Positions 22,866 through 32,252 of a DNA stretch of 35,463 nt are shown piece after piece (the stretch's first letter is position 1; each line of letters opens with the position of its first letter). The DNA is taken from assembly GCA_964250925.1 (NCBI GenBank), contig CAXUHU010000027.1, positions 1 through 35,463 of the forward strand, written 5' to 3'. The notes under the pieces were generated by a model. It was not told the origin of the DNA. It did no database searches and saw nothing but the letters and a program-made list of their open reading frames with translations. The translations under genes and the position numbers were made by a program. The stretch comes from BOG-908 sp964250925. GTDB lineage: Bacteria; Pseudomonadota; Alphaproteobacteria; Acetobacterales; Acetobacteraceae.

Positions 22866-24140
22866 CTACAGCAGCCCGGCCGTTTCGCCCAGCAGCACGA
22901 GGTTCAACCCGAGCGTAGCCGCCGCCGCCGCCCAGGCCAATGCCATGACGCCGCGCCCGGCCACCATGGCCCCCATCACGTCGCGACGCCGGCTCAGCAG
23001 CAGCAGTGCCACCATCGGCACCGGCAGCGCCAGCGAGAGAACCACCTGGCTGATCACTAGACTGCGTGTGGCATCGAACCCGAGCGCCACCACAGCGAAG
23101 GCCGGCGCCATGACGACCAGGCGTCGCACCCAAATGGGGATGCGCCAGCCCACGAATCCCTGCATGATCACCTGCCCCGCCATGGTGCCCACCACCGAGC
23201 TGGAAACGCCGCTGGCCAGCAGCGAGACCAGGAACACGCCGGCCGCCGCCGCACCGAACAGCGGCACCAAGGTGTGGTACGCCGTGCCGATCTCGGCCAC
23301 GTCGCTGTGCCCGGCGTGGAACGCGCGCGCTGCCATCATCACCATGGCCGCGTTCACCAATCCGGCCAGTGTCAGCGCCGCCACCACCTCCCGATTGGAG
23401 TAGGCGGCCAACCGCTTGCGTTCGGAAGGGTTGCGCGCCGGCGCGCGATCCTGCGTCAGGCCCGAATGGAGGTAGATGGCGTGCGGCATCACCGTTGCGC
23501 CCACGATGGCCACCGCCAGCAGCACGGCGTCATGGTCGGCTAAGTGGGGCACCACCATGCCGCGCGCCGCCGACCACCAATCGGGCGGCGCCACGCACAA
23601 CTCGATCACATAGCAAGCGCCGATCAGGCCCACCATGCCGCCCACCACCAGTTCCAGCGGTCGGAACCCCCGCCGGTCCAGCAGCAGGATCGCGTAGGTC
23701 AGCACGGCGACCAGACCCATGCCCGCCAGCAAGGGCAAATGCAGCAGCAGCGACAGGCCGATGGCGCCGCCCAGAAATTCGGCCAGGTCGGTCGCCATGG
23801 CCGCGATTTCGCTGACCGCCCACATGGCCAGCACCGCGGGCGTTGAGAAATGCGCGAGGCACAACTCGGCCAGGTTCCGGTTCGTCACGATGCCCAGCCG
23901 CGCACTCATCGCCTGGAACAGCATGGCTACCGCGTTGGCCAGCACCACCACCCATAGCAGCGCGTAGCCGTAGCGCGCGCCGGCCTGGATGTTGGTCGCG
24001 AAATTGCCGGGGTCGATATAGGCGACGCTGGCCACCACGGCCGGGCCCGCAAACGGCAGCACGGCCCGCCAGCCCCGCACGTGACCGTCCAGAACCTCGC
24101 GTATCGCGGTCGTCGTGCGCTCGCTCAGGCTGCCGCTCAT
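22866..24140 (-). CDS. mntH: MntH, proton-coupled Mn2+ (Nramp) transporter
   Basis: 424-residue inner-membrane importer for manganese and other divalent metals. It has the canonical Nramp metal-site motifs DPGN at 43-46 (helix 1) and MPH at 218-220 (helix 6), a NRNLAELC loop after helix 2, and 11-12 hydrophobic helices. It is divergent from the adjacent mntR-type regulator gene, the usual arrangement for manganese homeostasis, which implies repression by MntR when Mn is sufficient. The ATG at 24140 has no strong ribosome-binding site, but upstream codons are not conserved. Confidence 0.95.
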   Translation of the reverse strand: MSGSLSERTTTAIREVLDGHVRGWRAVLPFAGPAVVASVAYIDPGNFATNIQAGARYGYALLWVVVLANAVAMLFQAMSARLGIVTNRNLAELCLAHFSTPAVLAMWAVSEIAAMATDLAEFLGGAIGLSLLLHLPLLAGMGLVAVLTYAILLLDRRGFRPLELVVGGMVGLIGACYVIELCVAPPDWWSAARGMVVPHLADHDAVLLAVAIVGATVMPHAIYLHSGLTQDRAPARNPSERKRLAAYSNREVVAALTLAGLVNAAMVMMAARAFHAGHSDVAEIGTAYHTLVPLFGAAAAGVFLVSLLASGVSSSVVGTMAGQVIMQGFVGWRIPIWVRRLVVMAPAFAVVALGFDATRSLVISQVVLSLALPVPMVALLLLSRRRDVMGAMVAGRGVMALAWAAAAATLGLNLVLLGETAGLL

Positions 24141-24150
24141 GATACGGAAT

Positions 24151-24164
24151 GTAGTCTGGGCTAC
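24151..24164. promoter_or_regulatory. Candidate MntR operator between mntH and mntR
   Basis: GTAG-tctggg-CTAC (with flanking TGTAG...CTACG) is a short inverted repeat 11-24 bp upstream of the mntH ATG in the divergent gap. Position fits autoregulation and mntH repression, but arms of only 4-5 bp make it tentative. Confidence 0.35.
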
Positions 24165-24216
24165 GAGGGATGCAATCGGCTACAGCGTCACGAGACGAGA
24201 AAAGGCGGGATTGCAT

Positions 24217-24651
24217 TTGGGCGAGGCATCCGACGCAGGACTCTCGGCCGAGACCCAGGCAAGGCGGTTCGGGCGCGCGCGCGTGCAGCGCTCCGCGGCG
24301 CTGCTGGAAGACTACGCCGAGCTGATTGCCGACCTGCTGGCCGCCGACGGCGAGGCACGGCCGACCGACATCGCGCGTCGGCTTGGCGTCAGTCACGTGA
24401 CGGTAGTCAAAGCGATAACCCGCCTTAAACGCGAGGGCTTGGCCACCGCCAGGCCGTATCGCGGCGTGTTCCTGACGCCGGCCGGCGAGGCGCTGGCGGG
24501 CCGGGTGCGCGCCCGCCACCGACTGGTGGTCGATCTGCTGCTGGCCGTGGGCGTGCCGCGTGAGGACGCAGAAAACGACGCCGAAGGGATAGAGCACCAC
24601 GTCTCCCCACGCACGCTGGAGGCGTTCGCCCGCTTCCTCAAACCGGCCTGA
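24217..24651 (+). CDS. mntR: MntR, DtxR-family manganese-responsive repressor
   Basis: Transcription factor that binds Mn2+ and represses mntH. About 144 residues from a TTG at 24217. The segment EDYAELIADLLAADGEARPTDIARRLGVSHVTVVKAITRL is the winged helix-turn-helix, followed by RPYRGVFLTPAGEALAGRVRARH and the metal-binding dimerisation region VPREDAENDAEGIEHHVSPRTLEAF, which parallels E. coli MntR with its Glu-His-His ligands. The TTG has AAAGGCGGG 7 nt upstream; ATG or other starts back to 24115 would add unconserved residues and overlap mntH. Confidence 0.88.
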   Translation: MGEASDAGLSAETQARRFGRARVQRSAALLEDYAELIADLLAADGEARPTDIARRLGVSHVTVVKAITRLKREGLATARPYRGVFLTPAGEALAGRVRARHRLVVDLLLAVGVPREDAENDAEGIEHHVSPRTLEAFARFLKPA

Positions 24652-24692
24652 CACGCCTTTCATGCCCTGTCAGCACGGCCATATCCGCACCG

Positions 24693-25847
24693 ATGCCAGA
24701 TAGCGCCCCCACCCTGTCGCTAAGCCTGCACGGCTCCATCCACGAGATCGATCCGGCGGATTGGGAGTGCTGCGCCGGTGCGGACAACCCGTTCGTCAGC
24801 CACGCCTTCCTTTCGGCGGTGGAGGATAGCGGGTCGGCCGGTGCACGCACCGGCTGGCTGCCGCGCCACGCCGCCCTGCGCGACGGGGCCGGGCGCCTGG
24901 TCGCCTGCGCGCCGATGTACGCCAAGGGCCATAGCTACGGCGAATACGTGTTCGACCACGGCTGGGCGCGCGCTCTCGAGCAGGCCGGCGGCGACTACTA
25001 TCCCAAGCTGCAAGTGGCCTCGCCCTTCAGCCCCGTCACCGGCCCGCGCCTCCTGGTCCGCCCCGGCACCGAGCTGGGCGAGGCAACGCTGGCCGCGGCG
25101 TTGAGCCAGGCCTGCCGCGAGCTGAAACTGAGTTCGGTGCACGTCACGTTCTGCACGCGGCCGGAATGGGACGTGCTGGGCGATGCCGGCTGGCTGCAGC
25201 GGCTGGGCGTGCAGTATCATTGGCATAACGAAGGCTACGCGACCTTCGATGATTTCCTGGGCGCGCTGAACGCGCGCAAGCGCAAGTCGCTGAAGCGGGA
25301 GCGGCGCGACGCCAACGCCGCCGGCTTGGTGTTCCATACGCTGCGGGGTGCTGAGATCGAACGCGCGCAGTGGAAGGCATTCTATCGCTTCTACGAGTCG
25401 ACCGTGGATCGAAAATGGGGCAGCGCCTACCTGACGCAAAAGTTCTTTCCGCTGCTGTCCGAACGGCTGGGCGATCGTGTGGTGCTGATGCTGGCCGAGG
25501 ACCGCGGCACGTTGGTAGCCGGCGCGCTAAACCTGGCCGGCACCGACACGCTGTACGGCCGCAACTGGGGCTGTATCGGCGATTATCCCTTCCTTCACTT
25601 CGAACTTTGCTACTATCGCGCCATCGACTACGCGATCGAGCACGGCTTGCGTATCGTGGAGGCCGGTGCGCAGGGAGAGCACAAAATACAGCGCGGTTAC
25701 CTGCCGCGGCCCACCTACTCCGCACACTGGATCGCCAATCCCGGCCTGCGCCGCGCCATAGGCGAACATTTGAAGCGGGAACGCCCGGCGATGGAAGCCG
25801 AGATGACGGCGCTTATGGAGCTCTCGCCGTTCCGGCAGGAAACCTAG
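24693..25847 (+). CDS. FemAB-like GNAT acyltransferase (peptidogalycan biosynthesis family, DUF482)
   Basis: 384 residues of the cytoplasmic GNAT-fold family annotated as peptidogalycan biosynthesis proteins. Recognisable are the N-terminal IDPADWECCAGADNPFVSHAFL, the AACxP-like VACAPMYAKGHSYGEYVFDHGWA segment, the KRKSLKRERRDA basic motif, and the C-terminal LYGRNWGCIGDYPFLHFELCYY and EAGAQGEHKIQRGYLP motifs that are highly conserved in the family. The substrate is not established for most members. It starts 41 nt after mntR in the same direction but is probably unrelated in function. Confidence 0.9.
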   Translation: MPDSAPTLSLSLHGSIHEIDPADWECCAGADNPFVSHAFLSAVEDSGSAGARTGWLPRHAALRDGAGRLVACAPMYAKGHSYGEYVFDHGWARALEQAGGDYYPKLQVASPFSPVTGPRLLVRPGTELGEATLAAALSQACRELKLSSVHVTFCTRPEWDVLGDAGWLQRLGVQYHWHNEGYATFDDFLGALNARKRKSLKRERRDANAAGLVFHTLRGAEIERAQWKAFYRFYESTVDRKWGSAYLTQKFFPLLSERLGDRVVLMLAEDRGTLVAGALNLAGTDTLYGRNWGCIGDYPFLHFELCYYRAIDYAIEHGLRIVEAGAQGEHKIQRGYLPRPTYSAHWIANPGLRRAIGEHLKRERPAMEAEMTALMELSPFRQET

Positions 25848-25909
25848 CCTCATTGACCGTTCGTATCGGTTCTGTAGCGTGCTGCCTGCACAAGCGGGAG
25901 CGCGCGGCG

Positions 25910-26854
25910 ATGGCGGACCTGAGGACGTGGGCGATGGCGGCTATGGCCGCTCTATGGCCGGGTGTCGCGGCGTGGGGCAGCGGGTGCACGATGGCCCATG
26001 TGTCGCGATTGGCGCTTCAGCCCAGCCACGGCCATGTGCTGGTCGAGGCAGAGCTGAACGGCGGGCGGGCCATCCTTGTATTCGATACCGGCGCGGCCAT
26101 CAGCCTGCTGACCGAGGCGGCCGTCGCCCGGCTGGGTTTGCCGCACATGCAAGGGGAAGAGATACGCAACACCCTTGGCGCGGTCTCGGGCATCGGTGGT
26201 GCGCGCACGGCCAGGTTCGTCACCGCCCACACCGTCAACATCGGCGGGTTGCACGCGCGCGACTACAATTTCACGGCCGCCGACCTGCCGCTGCGCTGGG
26301 CTGACGGGTTGCTGAGCGTTGATCTCGTATCGCAATTCGATATCGATCTGGACTTCCCGGAAGCGCAGATCAACCTGTACCGCCCAACAGGCGATTGCAG
26401 CGCGCCCGCCGCCTTTCTAGCCGGCCCGCTCTACAGCGCCCCGTTGCAGCCGTTTGGAGAGGACCGGCGGCCGCGCGTTCCGGTCTTGATCAACGGACAC
26501 CAGCTCGTCGCGCTGGTCGATACCGGCGCTCCCCAATCGTTGCTGTTCCGATCCGCCGCGGCACGTCTCAACCTGCAGCGTCCGGATCGTGCACAGAAGC
26601 CCAGCCTGGGTGAAGGCGGCATAGGACCCGCACGGGTAGCCAGTATGCGCCAAGTTGTGTCCGAGCTATCGATCGGTGACCTGACATTCGAGAACATGCC
26701 GGTATGGGTGCTGGACGATGCGGGGCAGAATGGCGTTGAGATGTTGCTTGGTGCCGATTTCCAGTCTCGCGTGCATCTGTGGGTGTCGTACTCGTCGCAC
26801 ACGCTGATCATGCAGTATCCGCCGAAGCCATCCAAGAAGACGGCGGCAAATTGA
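25910..26854 (+). CDS. Exported two-lobed retropepsin-like aspartic protease
   Basis: 314 residues. A hydrophobic N-terminus (about 8-25) ends at GSGC26, a possible but imperfect lipobox, so the protein is exported and may be lipid-anchored. Two retropepsin-like lobes follow. Lobe 1 (about 35-160) has ILVFDTGAAISLL with the catalytic DTG at 59-61 and GLLSVDLVSQFDIDLDF. Lobe 2 (about 185-300) has LVALVDTGAPQSLL with DTG at 204-206 and MLLGADFQSRVHLWVSY. Each lobe carries its own DTG and its own flap-like Gly-rich segment, so a single chain could form an active pseudo-dimer as in pepsins. The start is the ATG at 25910; the frame is open far upstream, but only as a shadow of the preceding gene. 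Confidence 0.85.
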   Translation: MADLRTWAMAAMAALWPGVAAWGSGCTMAHVSRLALQPSHGHVLVEAELNGGRAILVFDTGAAISLLTEAAVARLGLPHMQGEEIRNTLGAVSGIGGARTARFVTAHTVNIGGLHARDYNFTAADLPLRWADGLLSVDLVSQFDIDLDFPEAQINLYRPTGDCSAPAAFLAGPLYSAPLQPFGEDRRPRVPVLINGHQLVALVDTGAPQSLLFRSAAARLNLQRPDRAQKPSLGEGGIGPARVASMRQVVSELSIGDLTFENMPVWVLDDAGQNGVEMLLGADFQSRVHLWVSYSSHTLIMQYPPKPSKKTAAN

Positions 26855-27131
26855 GTCGCCTGCGCGCGGCAGGTGGGATCGGGGCGGCTTGCTTTTGTCC
26901 GGGCTGAGGCGAGTCGAACCATGCACACAGACATCTTTGATAAAACTCATTACCCTAAGAATGAGACATACAACTATAGGTTGCTGCATAAGCGAACTTG
27001 CCAGCGAAGGTAGATGGTACTTACGAGTTGACAATAAACTGGCCGCATCAATTTCTGATTGAATAGTGGCTGCAGAAATGGCACTTCCTGGATCGACCTC
27101 CTATGTCGTTACCGGTTCGTTACGGAAGACC
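26855..27131. other. AT-rich intergenic stretch before the phosphoesterase
   Basis: By eye this is clearly lower in GC than its surroundings, especially 26930-27065. It includes TTGACA at 27028-27033, a perfect -35-type hexamer, but no convincing -10 at the right spacing. It may hold the promoter of the phosphoesterase and suggests a horizontally acquired boundary. Confidence 0.45.
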
Positions 27132-28871
27132 ATGACATTGCCCCTCTGTTTCAAAGAATTGTTGCTTCTTATGTTGTTTGCATCGGTCTCGGTTGCAGCA
27201 GCAGCACAGGCGACCTCACCCTACCCAATCCAGCACGTTATCGTCATCATGCAGGAAAACCGTTCGTTCGATAATTACTTCGGCACGTTTCCCGGTGCCA
27301 ACGGCGTTCCGGCGGGCACTTGCATCCCCCTTGACCCAGTTAATCCGGCTCAGGGCTGCATCACCCCTTTCCACGACGTGCACGACTCCAACTCCGGTGG
27401 GCCGCACAATGACACGGATGCCACCGCCGACTTGGACGACGGCATCACCACCGCAAAGATGGACGGCTTCGTTCGTGAACAAGCGACCGGAGGTTCGATG
27501 TGCGGCGGCCCGAGCAGTCCTGCGCAGGTTGCCCAGATGCCTGTCAAGCCGCAATGCGTCACCGGCATCCACAACGGCATCGCCAGGCACGACGTGATGG
27601 GGTATCACACCGATGCAGAAATCCCAAACTACTGGGCCTATGCCGAGAACTTCGTTCTACAAGACAGCATGTTCGAAGGCGATCGCGGCTGGTCAGCTGA
27701 TGCCCATCTCGAAATGACAAGTCAATGGACGGCTCACTGCACGAACACCTCGGATGTATCGACCTGCACGACAAGCATGAACCCGTCCCTCGCCTCCGCT
27801 ACGGCAGCGCCGAAATATCCGTGGGTCAATCTGTTCCAGTTGATGGACACGAACAACGTCAGTTGGAAGTACTACCTTGGCGACGGACCGGACCCGGATT
27901 GCGACGACGGGCAGATGACGTGTGATCCGCAAAACCAGCAGTCCGACAAGGTACCCAGTTTCTGGAACCCCGTACCCGGTTTCACTTGGGTCAGCCAGCA
28001 AGGATCGGCCTATCTCGCCGTTCACGAACCGCAGGTCGATCAATTGCTCGTCGACCTGCGGGACGGCACTCTGCCCCAGGTTTCCTGGGTCGTCCCATCG
28101 TTCCCCGTAAGCGAGCACCCGACCTACGGTGTGACTGCCGGCATGGAATACGTAACGTCGCTGGTGAATGCGGTCATGGAATCGACCTACTGGCAGAATA
28201 CGGCCATCTTCGTTGCATAGGACGACTGGGGAGGCTTTTACGACCACGTCGTACCCCCTATCCTCGACTATGCGAAACCCGGCAAGCTGGTTCAGGGCCT
28301 TGGATTGCGCGTTCCCGGACTCCTCATCAGCCCATACGCCATCCCGGGCTTGATCGACCACCAGGTACTCAGCTTTGACAGCTACGCCGTGCTGATAGAG
28401 CAGCTTTTCATGAACGGTGCCCATCTCGACCCCGTGGCCATGGGTCAGCCGGACAACCGTCCGACCGTGCGAGACGAACTTACAACGGGCCTGTATCCCG
28501 ATGGCAGCACGGCACAGCTCGGCCAATTGATCAACGAATTCAACTTCGCACAGACCCCGCTACCGCCGCTGATCCTTTCCACGCACATACCGACCGGGAT
28601 CACGGCGACGTGCGGCAGCAAAGACAAGTCGAGCCAGGACTGCACAAAGACGAGTGTCGTCGTCAAATGGGTGTCCGTTGCCGGTCCTCAAGTTCCCGGC
28701 CCGTTCACCTACACGCTGCTCCGCGACGGCGCGCCGATCTGCACGACCGCCACCACCTCCTGCACCGATAGTTCAGCCGCATCGGGAGCGCATTTCTACA
28801 CCGTGTATAGTATCGATGAGTCCAACGTAACAAGTCCGGCAAGCGCGGCAGCCGAAGCCGACGTGCCTTGA
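27132..28871 (+). pseudogene. Phospholipase C/acid phosphatase-type phosphoesterase interrupted by in-frame TAG
   Basis: Secreted phosphoesterase family (PF04185-type phospholipase C/AcpA). From the ATG at 27132 there is a signal peptide (LLLLMLFASVSVAAAA-Q), then the family opening HVIVIMQENRSFDNYFG, a GWSADAHLEMTSQWTAHC segment, and VSWVVPSFPVSEHP. The reading frame then hits TAG at 28218-28220 (codon 363) inside IFVA-*-DDWGGFYDHVVPP. Homologues have Trp there (AWDDWGGFYDHV), so a single TGG-to-TAG change explains it. The frame continues intact through the metal-binding DDWGGFYDHV motif and a C-terminal fibronectin-III-like domain to TGA at 28869-28871, 579 sense codons in all. Two readings are possible: a recent nonsense mutation or read-through. 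The locus looks lower in GC than its neighbours. Confidence 0.88.
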
Positions 28872-28989
28872 CCAGGTCGTGATTTACCAGCGCCGACACC
28901 CGATGGCCGAGGCGATGCAATGTCAGCGTGGTTCTACAACGTAGATCACATCGCCGCGAGACCTGAAGTTCACCGTCCGGCCTTCAAAC

Positions 28990-29037
28990 GTCGTTAACGC
29001 CCAGAGCCAAGAATGCGACACGTCTCTGATTAACGAC
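28990..29037. promoter_or_regulatory. Spaced inverted repeat upstream of the beta-helix gene
   Basis: GTCGTTAA (28990-28997) and TTAACGAC (29030-29037) form a perfect 8-bp inverted repeat with a 32-bp spacer, ending 20 bp before the start codon. It could be a paired operator or an mRNA leader hairpin. Confidence 0.3.
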
Positions 29038-29057
29038 ACAGACTAGAAGGCACGATC

Positions 29058-32000
29058 ATGGCGCATTTCAGCTGGGGTAACCTGGCCACGACGAGTCCTG
29101 ACCAGACGCCGGCAGACCAGCCGGGCCTGCTTCCCGTGCTGCCAACCACCCTCACCCCAGGGCCGCTGGTGCTTACTGTCGGTGCCGGCGAGATGTATGC
29201 AACGCTAGGTGCCGCCGTCGCTGCAGCCACCAGCGGATCGACCATCCTGGTCAGTTCCGGGACGTACACCAACGACTTCGCCAATGTCGAGACCAAGATC
29301 ACCATCGAGGGTGTCGGCGGCATGGCGAACTTCGTGGCGACCGAGCCGCCGCCGGATGAGAAGGGCATCATCACCGTCGACAACGACGTCACGATCAAGA
29401 ATTGCAGCTTTTCCGGCTGCAGCATTTCCGACGCCAATGGCGGCAACGGCGCCGGCATACGCTACGAAGGCGGCCAGATGGTGCTGGAGAACGACGCGTT
29501 CACCGATAACCAGAACGGCGTGATGGGTGCGCCCAGCATCCTCGGCCTGACCAACACGGTCACGATCGACCACTGCCTGTTCAACGCGAACGGCTCCGGC
29601 TCGGGCACCACGCACAACGTCTACATGGGCAACGTCGCCAGCCTGACCTTCACCAACAACGTCAGCGAGGGTGCGATCGAAGGTCACGAGCTGAAAAGCC
29701 GCGCGTATGCCAACACCATCACCAACAACGTTCTGCAGGACGGGCCAACCGGCACCGCCAGCTACGAGATCGACCTGCCCGATGGCGGCGTCGATGTCGT
29801 GCAGAACAACGTTATCGAGAAAGGCGCCAACGCGCCGAACCAGGCGATGGTCCATTTCGGCGGCGAGGGCATTCCCTATGCCGGCTCGTCGCTGCTGATC
29901 ACCGGCAACCAGTTCGTCAATGATCATGGCCCCAGCACGATCGCCCTGCTGAACCAGACGTCGATCACCGCCACCATCACCGGCAATGCGATGGGCTCCA
30001 TCACCCCGGCCAACATCGCACAGGGGCCGGCAACCGAGACCGGCAACACCGATGGCCAGGGCAACGCGTTGCCGGACCAGACGCTGACCGGCGTGATCCC
30101 CGGCAACACCGTCGTCTACAACGACTCGCTCTCCCACACGATCAGCCTGACAGGCACGCTGCTGGCGGTGGAGGGAAGCCGAGGGCTGCTGAGCGTGACG
30201 GCGATTGCCGGCCACGTGGTGGCGATCGGCGGTACCGGCGGGATGAACTTTACAGAGGTCGGCACCACCGGCGGCAACACCATCGCCACGGTTGCCGGCG
30301 CCACCGACACGCTGAACCTGATCGGGCAGGACCTTGTGGACAGCGAGGGCCACGACGCCATCACCTGCGGCTCCGGCAACGTCAGCGGCCAGGTCGGCGG
30401 CATCGCTTCGATCAGCGACGGCACCGGCAACGACCAGTGGTCCGTGCTGGGAACGGCAACGATCACCGGGCATGGCGGCGACCCCGTGCTGACGGTGGGC
30501 AGCGCCGGTTCGGCGACCGTCACCGGTGCGGTCGGCTACCTGAGCGTGACCAACAACGGCGGCAACTTCAATTTCAACGTCAGCCAGGGCGGCTCCAACG
30601 AAGCGCTCAGCGCCAGCGGCGGTGCGCTCGACGCACAGGTCTACAGCGGCGCCATGTCCATCACCACGGCCGGCGGCCCCGTGGGAAGCGTGCTGCGGCT
30701 GGGTGCCGGGACGGCGAACGTGCTGAGCGCCGGCGCGGACACCATCTATGCCGGCAGCGGCACGGAGACGGTTCTGCTGGAAGGTGCGGCAACGGTGTAC
30801 GCCGGCACCGGCGCCCTCGCCGTCTTCGGCCATGGCGATACGGCAGGGGCCAGCGTGTACGGCAACGGCGGCACCACCCTGATATCCGGCGATACCGGCA
30901 ACATCACCTATTACGGCGGCGCCAAGGCGAGCACGGTGCAGGCGCAGTTGAGCAACATCAAGCTGGTCGGCGGCGCGGGACACCTCACGGTGACCGGCGG
31001 CTCCAACGACGTCATGACCGGCGGCGCCGGCGGGCTGACCTACACCGCGACCGATGGCGGCGGTTCGAACACCATCTCCACCGCCGCCGCCGCGCACGAC
31101 ACGCTCACCCTAGCCGGTGCGGATGTGGTGAAATCCTACGGTACCGACGTGATCTACGGCGGCAACGGCAACCAGCAGGTCGCCGTGTTTGGAAACTCCA
31201 CTGTCTATGGCAGCACCGCCAACAGCACGCTCAGCTTTGCCGGGATCGACACGCTGAACGGCAGTGCTTCCGGCCACGACAACTGCACGGCCGCTTCCGG
31301 CAGCACGCTAACGGTGAACGCGGGCGCCTATGCCAGCGTGGCCGAAACCGCGGCCACGGTGAAGTTCAACATCGCCGGCTTCACCCCGGCCGGCGCCACG
31401 CTCACCGGCGGCTCGGCCAGCGTGTCCGGCGGCACCAGCACCGGCCTTGCCGTCCAGACGCAGGCGGGCGCCAGCACCAACGTGACGCTCGGCGCCGGCA
31501 CGGCCAGCGTCGTCTCGTTCGGGACCGACGCGATCCATGCCGGGACCGGCACGAACACCGTGACGATCTATGGCGGTCCCAGCACTGTCTGGGCGGGAAC
31601 CGGCACGTTGAAGCTGTTCAACTACGACTCCCGCCCCGACACGCAAACCGTCTATGGCGGGCGTGGCGCCGCCATCGTCACCCAGGCGGGCGGCACGATG
31701 AGCTTCATCGGCAGCACCGGCAGCGCCACCATCGACGGCGGATGGGGCAAGCTTTCGGTCACCGGCGGTGCCGGCAGCCTGACGGTGACCGGCGGCGAAG
31801 GCGGCGTGCAGATCGTGGCCGGCAGCGGCGCCACCACCATTGCCATGCCGCATGCAGGCGGTACGGTGGAGTTCGGCTCCGGAACCGACGTCGTGACCGT
31901 TGCCAATTGGGGCGCCGGCGACCTGTTCCAGTTCGCATCGGGCCATGGCGGCGGCACCGACACCATCAACGGCTTCAGGGCCGGCACCGACCAGCTTGCA

Positions 32001-32117
32001 TTCCACGGCGTCGGCATCGTCTCCGAAACGCTTGGCGCCAGCTCGACCACGCTGCTGCTGAACGACAACACGCACGTGGTGCTGAACGGATTTGTGGACA
32101 CGCACCACGTCTACTGA
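29058..32117 (+). CDS. Large secreted beta-helix / RTX-like repeat protein
   Basis: 1019 residues, no Sec signal peptide, almost free of Cys and rich in Gly, Ala, Thr, Asn. Residues about 36-335 form a right-handed parallel beta-helix of pectate-lyase type (GTYTNDFANVETKITIEG, DVTIKNCSFSGCS, VTIDHCLFNANG). From about 345 on come stacked Gly-rich beta repeats. One block, LGAGTANVLSAGADTIYAGSG at about residue 548, recurs as LGAGTASVVSFGTDAIHAGTG at about 811, each followed by VYAGTG/VWAGTG and VYGNGG/VYGGRG units. The C-terminus (FQFASGHGGGTDTINGFR, GTDQLAFHGV, STTLLLNDNTHVVLNGFV) is typical of type I-secreted RTX-type proteins, although canonical GGxGxD nonamers are lacking. The ATG has AGAAGG 7 nt upstream. 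It is probably an adhesin, matrix protein or polysaccharide-acting enzyme. Confidence 0.82.
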   Translation: MAHFSWGNLATTSPDQTPADQPGLLPVLPTTLTPGPLVLTVGAGEMYATLGAAVAAATSGSTILVSSGTYTNDFANVETKITIEGVGGMANFVATEPPPDEKGIITVDNDVTIKNCSFSGCSISDANGGNGAGIRYEGGQMVLENDAFTDNQNGVMGAPSILGLTNTVTIDHCLFNANGSGSGTTHNVYMGNVASLTFTNNVSEGAIEGHELKSRAYANTITNNVLQDGPTGTASYEIDLPDGGVDVVQNNVIEKGANAPNQAMVHFGGEGIPYAGSSLLITGNQFVNDHGPSTIALLNQTSITATITGNAMGSITPANIAQGPATETGNTDGQGNALPDQTLTGVIPGNTVVYNDSLSHTISLTGTLLAVEGSRGLLSVTAIAGHVVAIGGTGGMNFTEVGTTGGNTIATVAGATDTLNLIGQDLVDSEGHDAITCGSGNVSGQVGGIASISDGTGNDQWSVLGTATITGHGGDPVLTVGSAGSATVTGAVGYLSVTNNGGNFNFNVSQGGSNEALSASGGALDAQVYSGAMSITTAGGPVGSVLRLGAGTANVLSAGADTIYAGSGTETVLLEGAATVYAGTGALAVFGHGDTAGASVYGNGGTTLISGDTGNITYYGGAKASTVQAQLSNIKLVGGAGHLTVTGGSNDVMTGGAGGLTYTATDGGGSNTISTAAAAHDTLTLAGADVVKSYGTDVIYGGNGNQQVAVFGNSTVYGSTANSTLSFAGIDTLNGSASGHDNCTAASGSTLTVNAGAYASVAETAATVKFNIAGFTPAGATLTGGSASVSGGTSTGLAVQTQAGASTNVTLGAGTASVVSFGTDAIHAGTGTNTVTIYGGPSTVWAGTGTLKLFNYDSRPDTQTVYGGRGAAIVTQAGGTMSFIGSTGSATIDGGWGKLSVTGGAGSLTVTGGEGGVQIVAGSGATTIAMPHAGGTVEFGSGTDVVTVANWGAGDLFQFASGHGGGTDTINGFRAGTDQLAFHGVGIVSETLGASSTTLLLNDNTHVVLNGFVDTHHVY

Positions 32118-32252
32118 GGCGGCGCGCCGCTGGTGCCGTGGCCGGCGAGGCTCTCGGCCGTGACATACCGCCGATGTTGCTCTAGCCAGAGGCCGTTTCG
32201 AAAAGCTACTAAACGTCATGCAACAAACGACAGCCACGGGGCCGTTCCGGGC

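Noticed and set aside
27028..27033. TTGACA as a full sigma-70 promoter
   Set aside because: No acceptable -10 hexamer 16-18 nt downstream, so only mentioned as a -35-like hexamer.
29205..31097. Long (630-codon) antisense ORF opposite the beta-helix gene
   Set aside because: Composition is that of a GC-rich shadow frame (Gly/Ala/Arg/Asp/Val) without motifs; the sense strand carries the coherent beta-helix protein.
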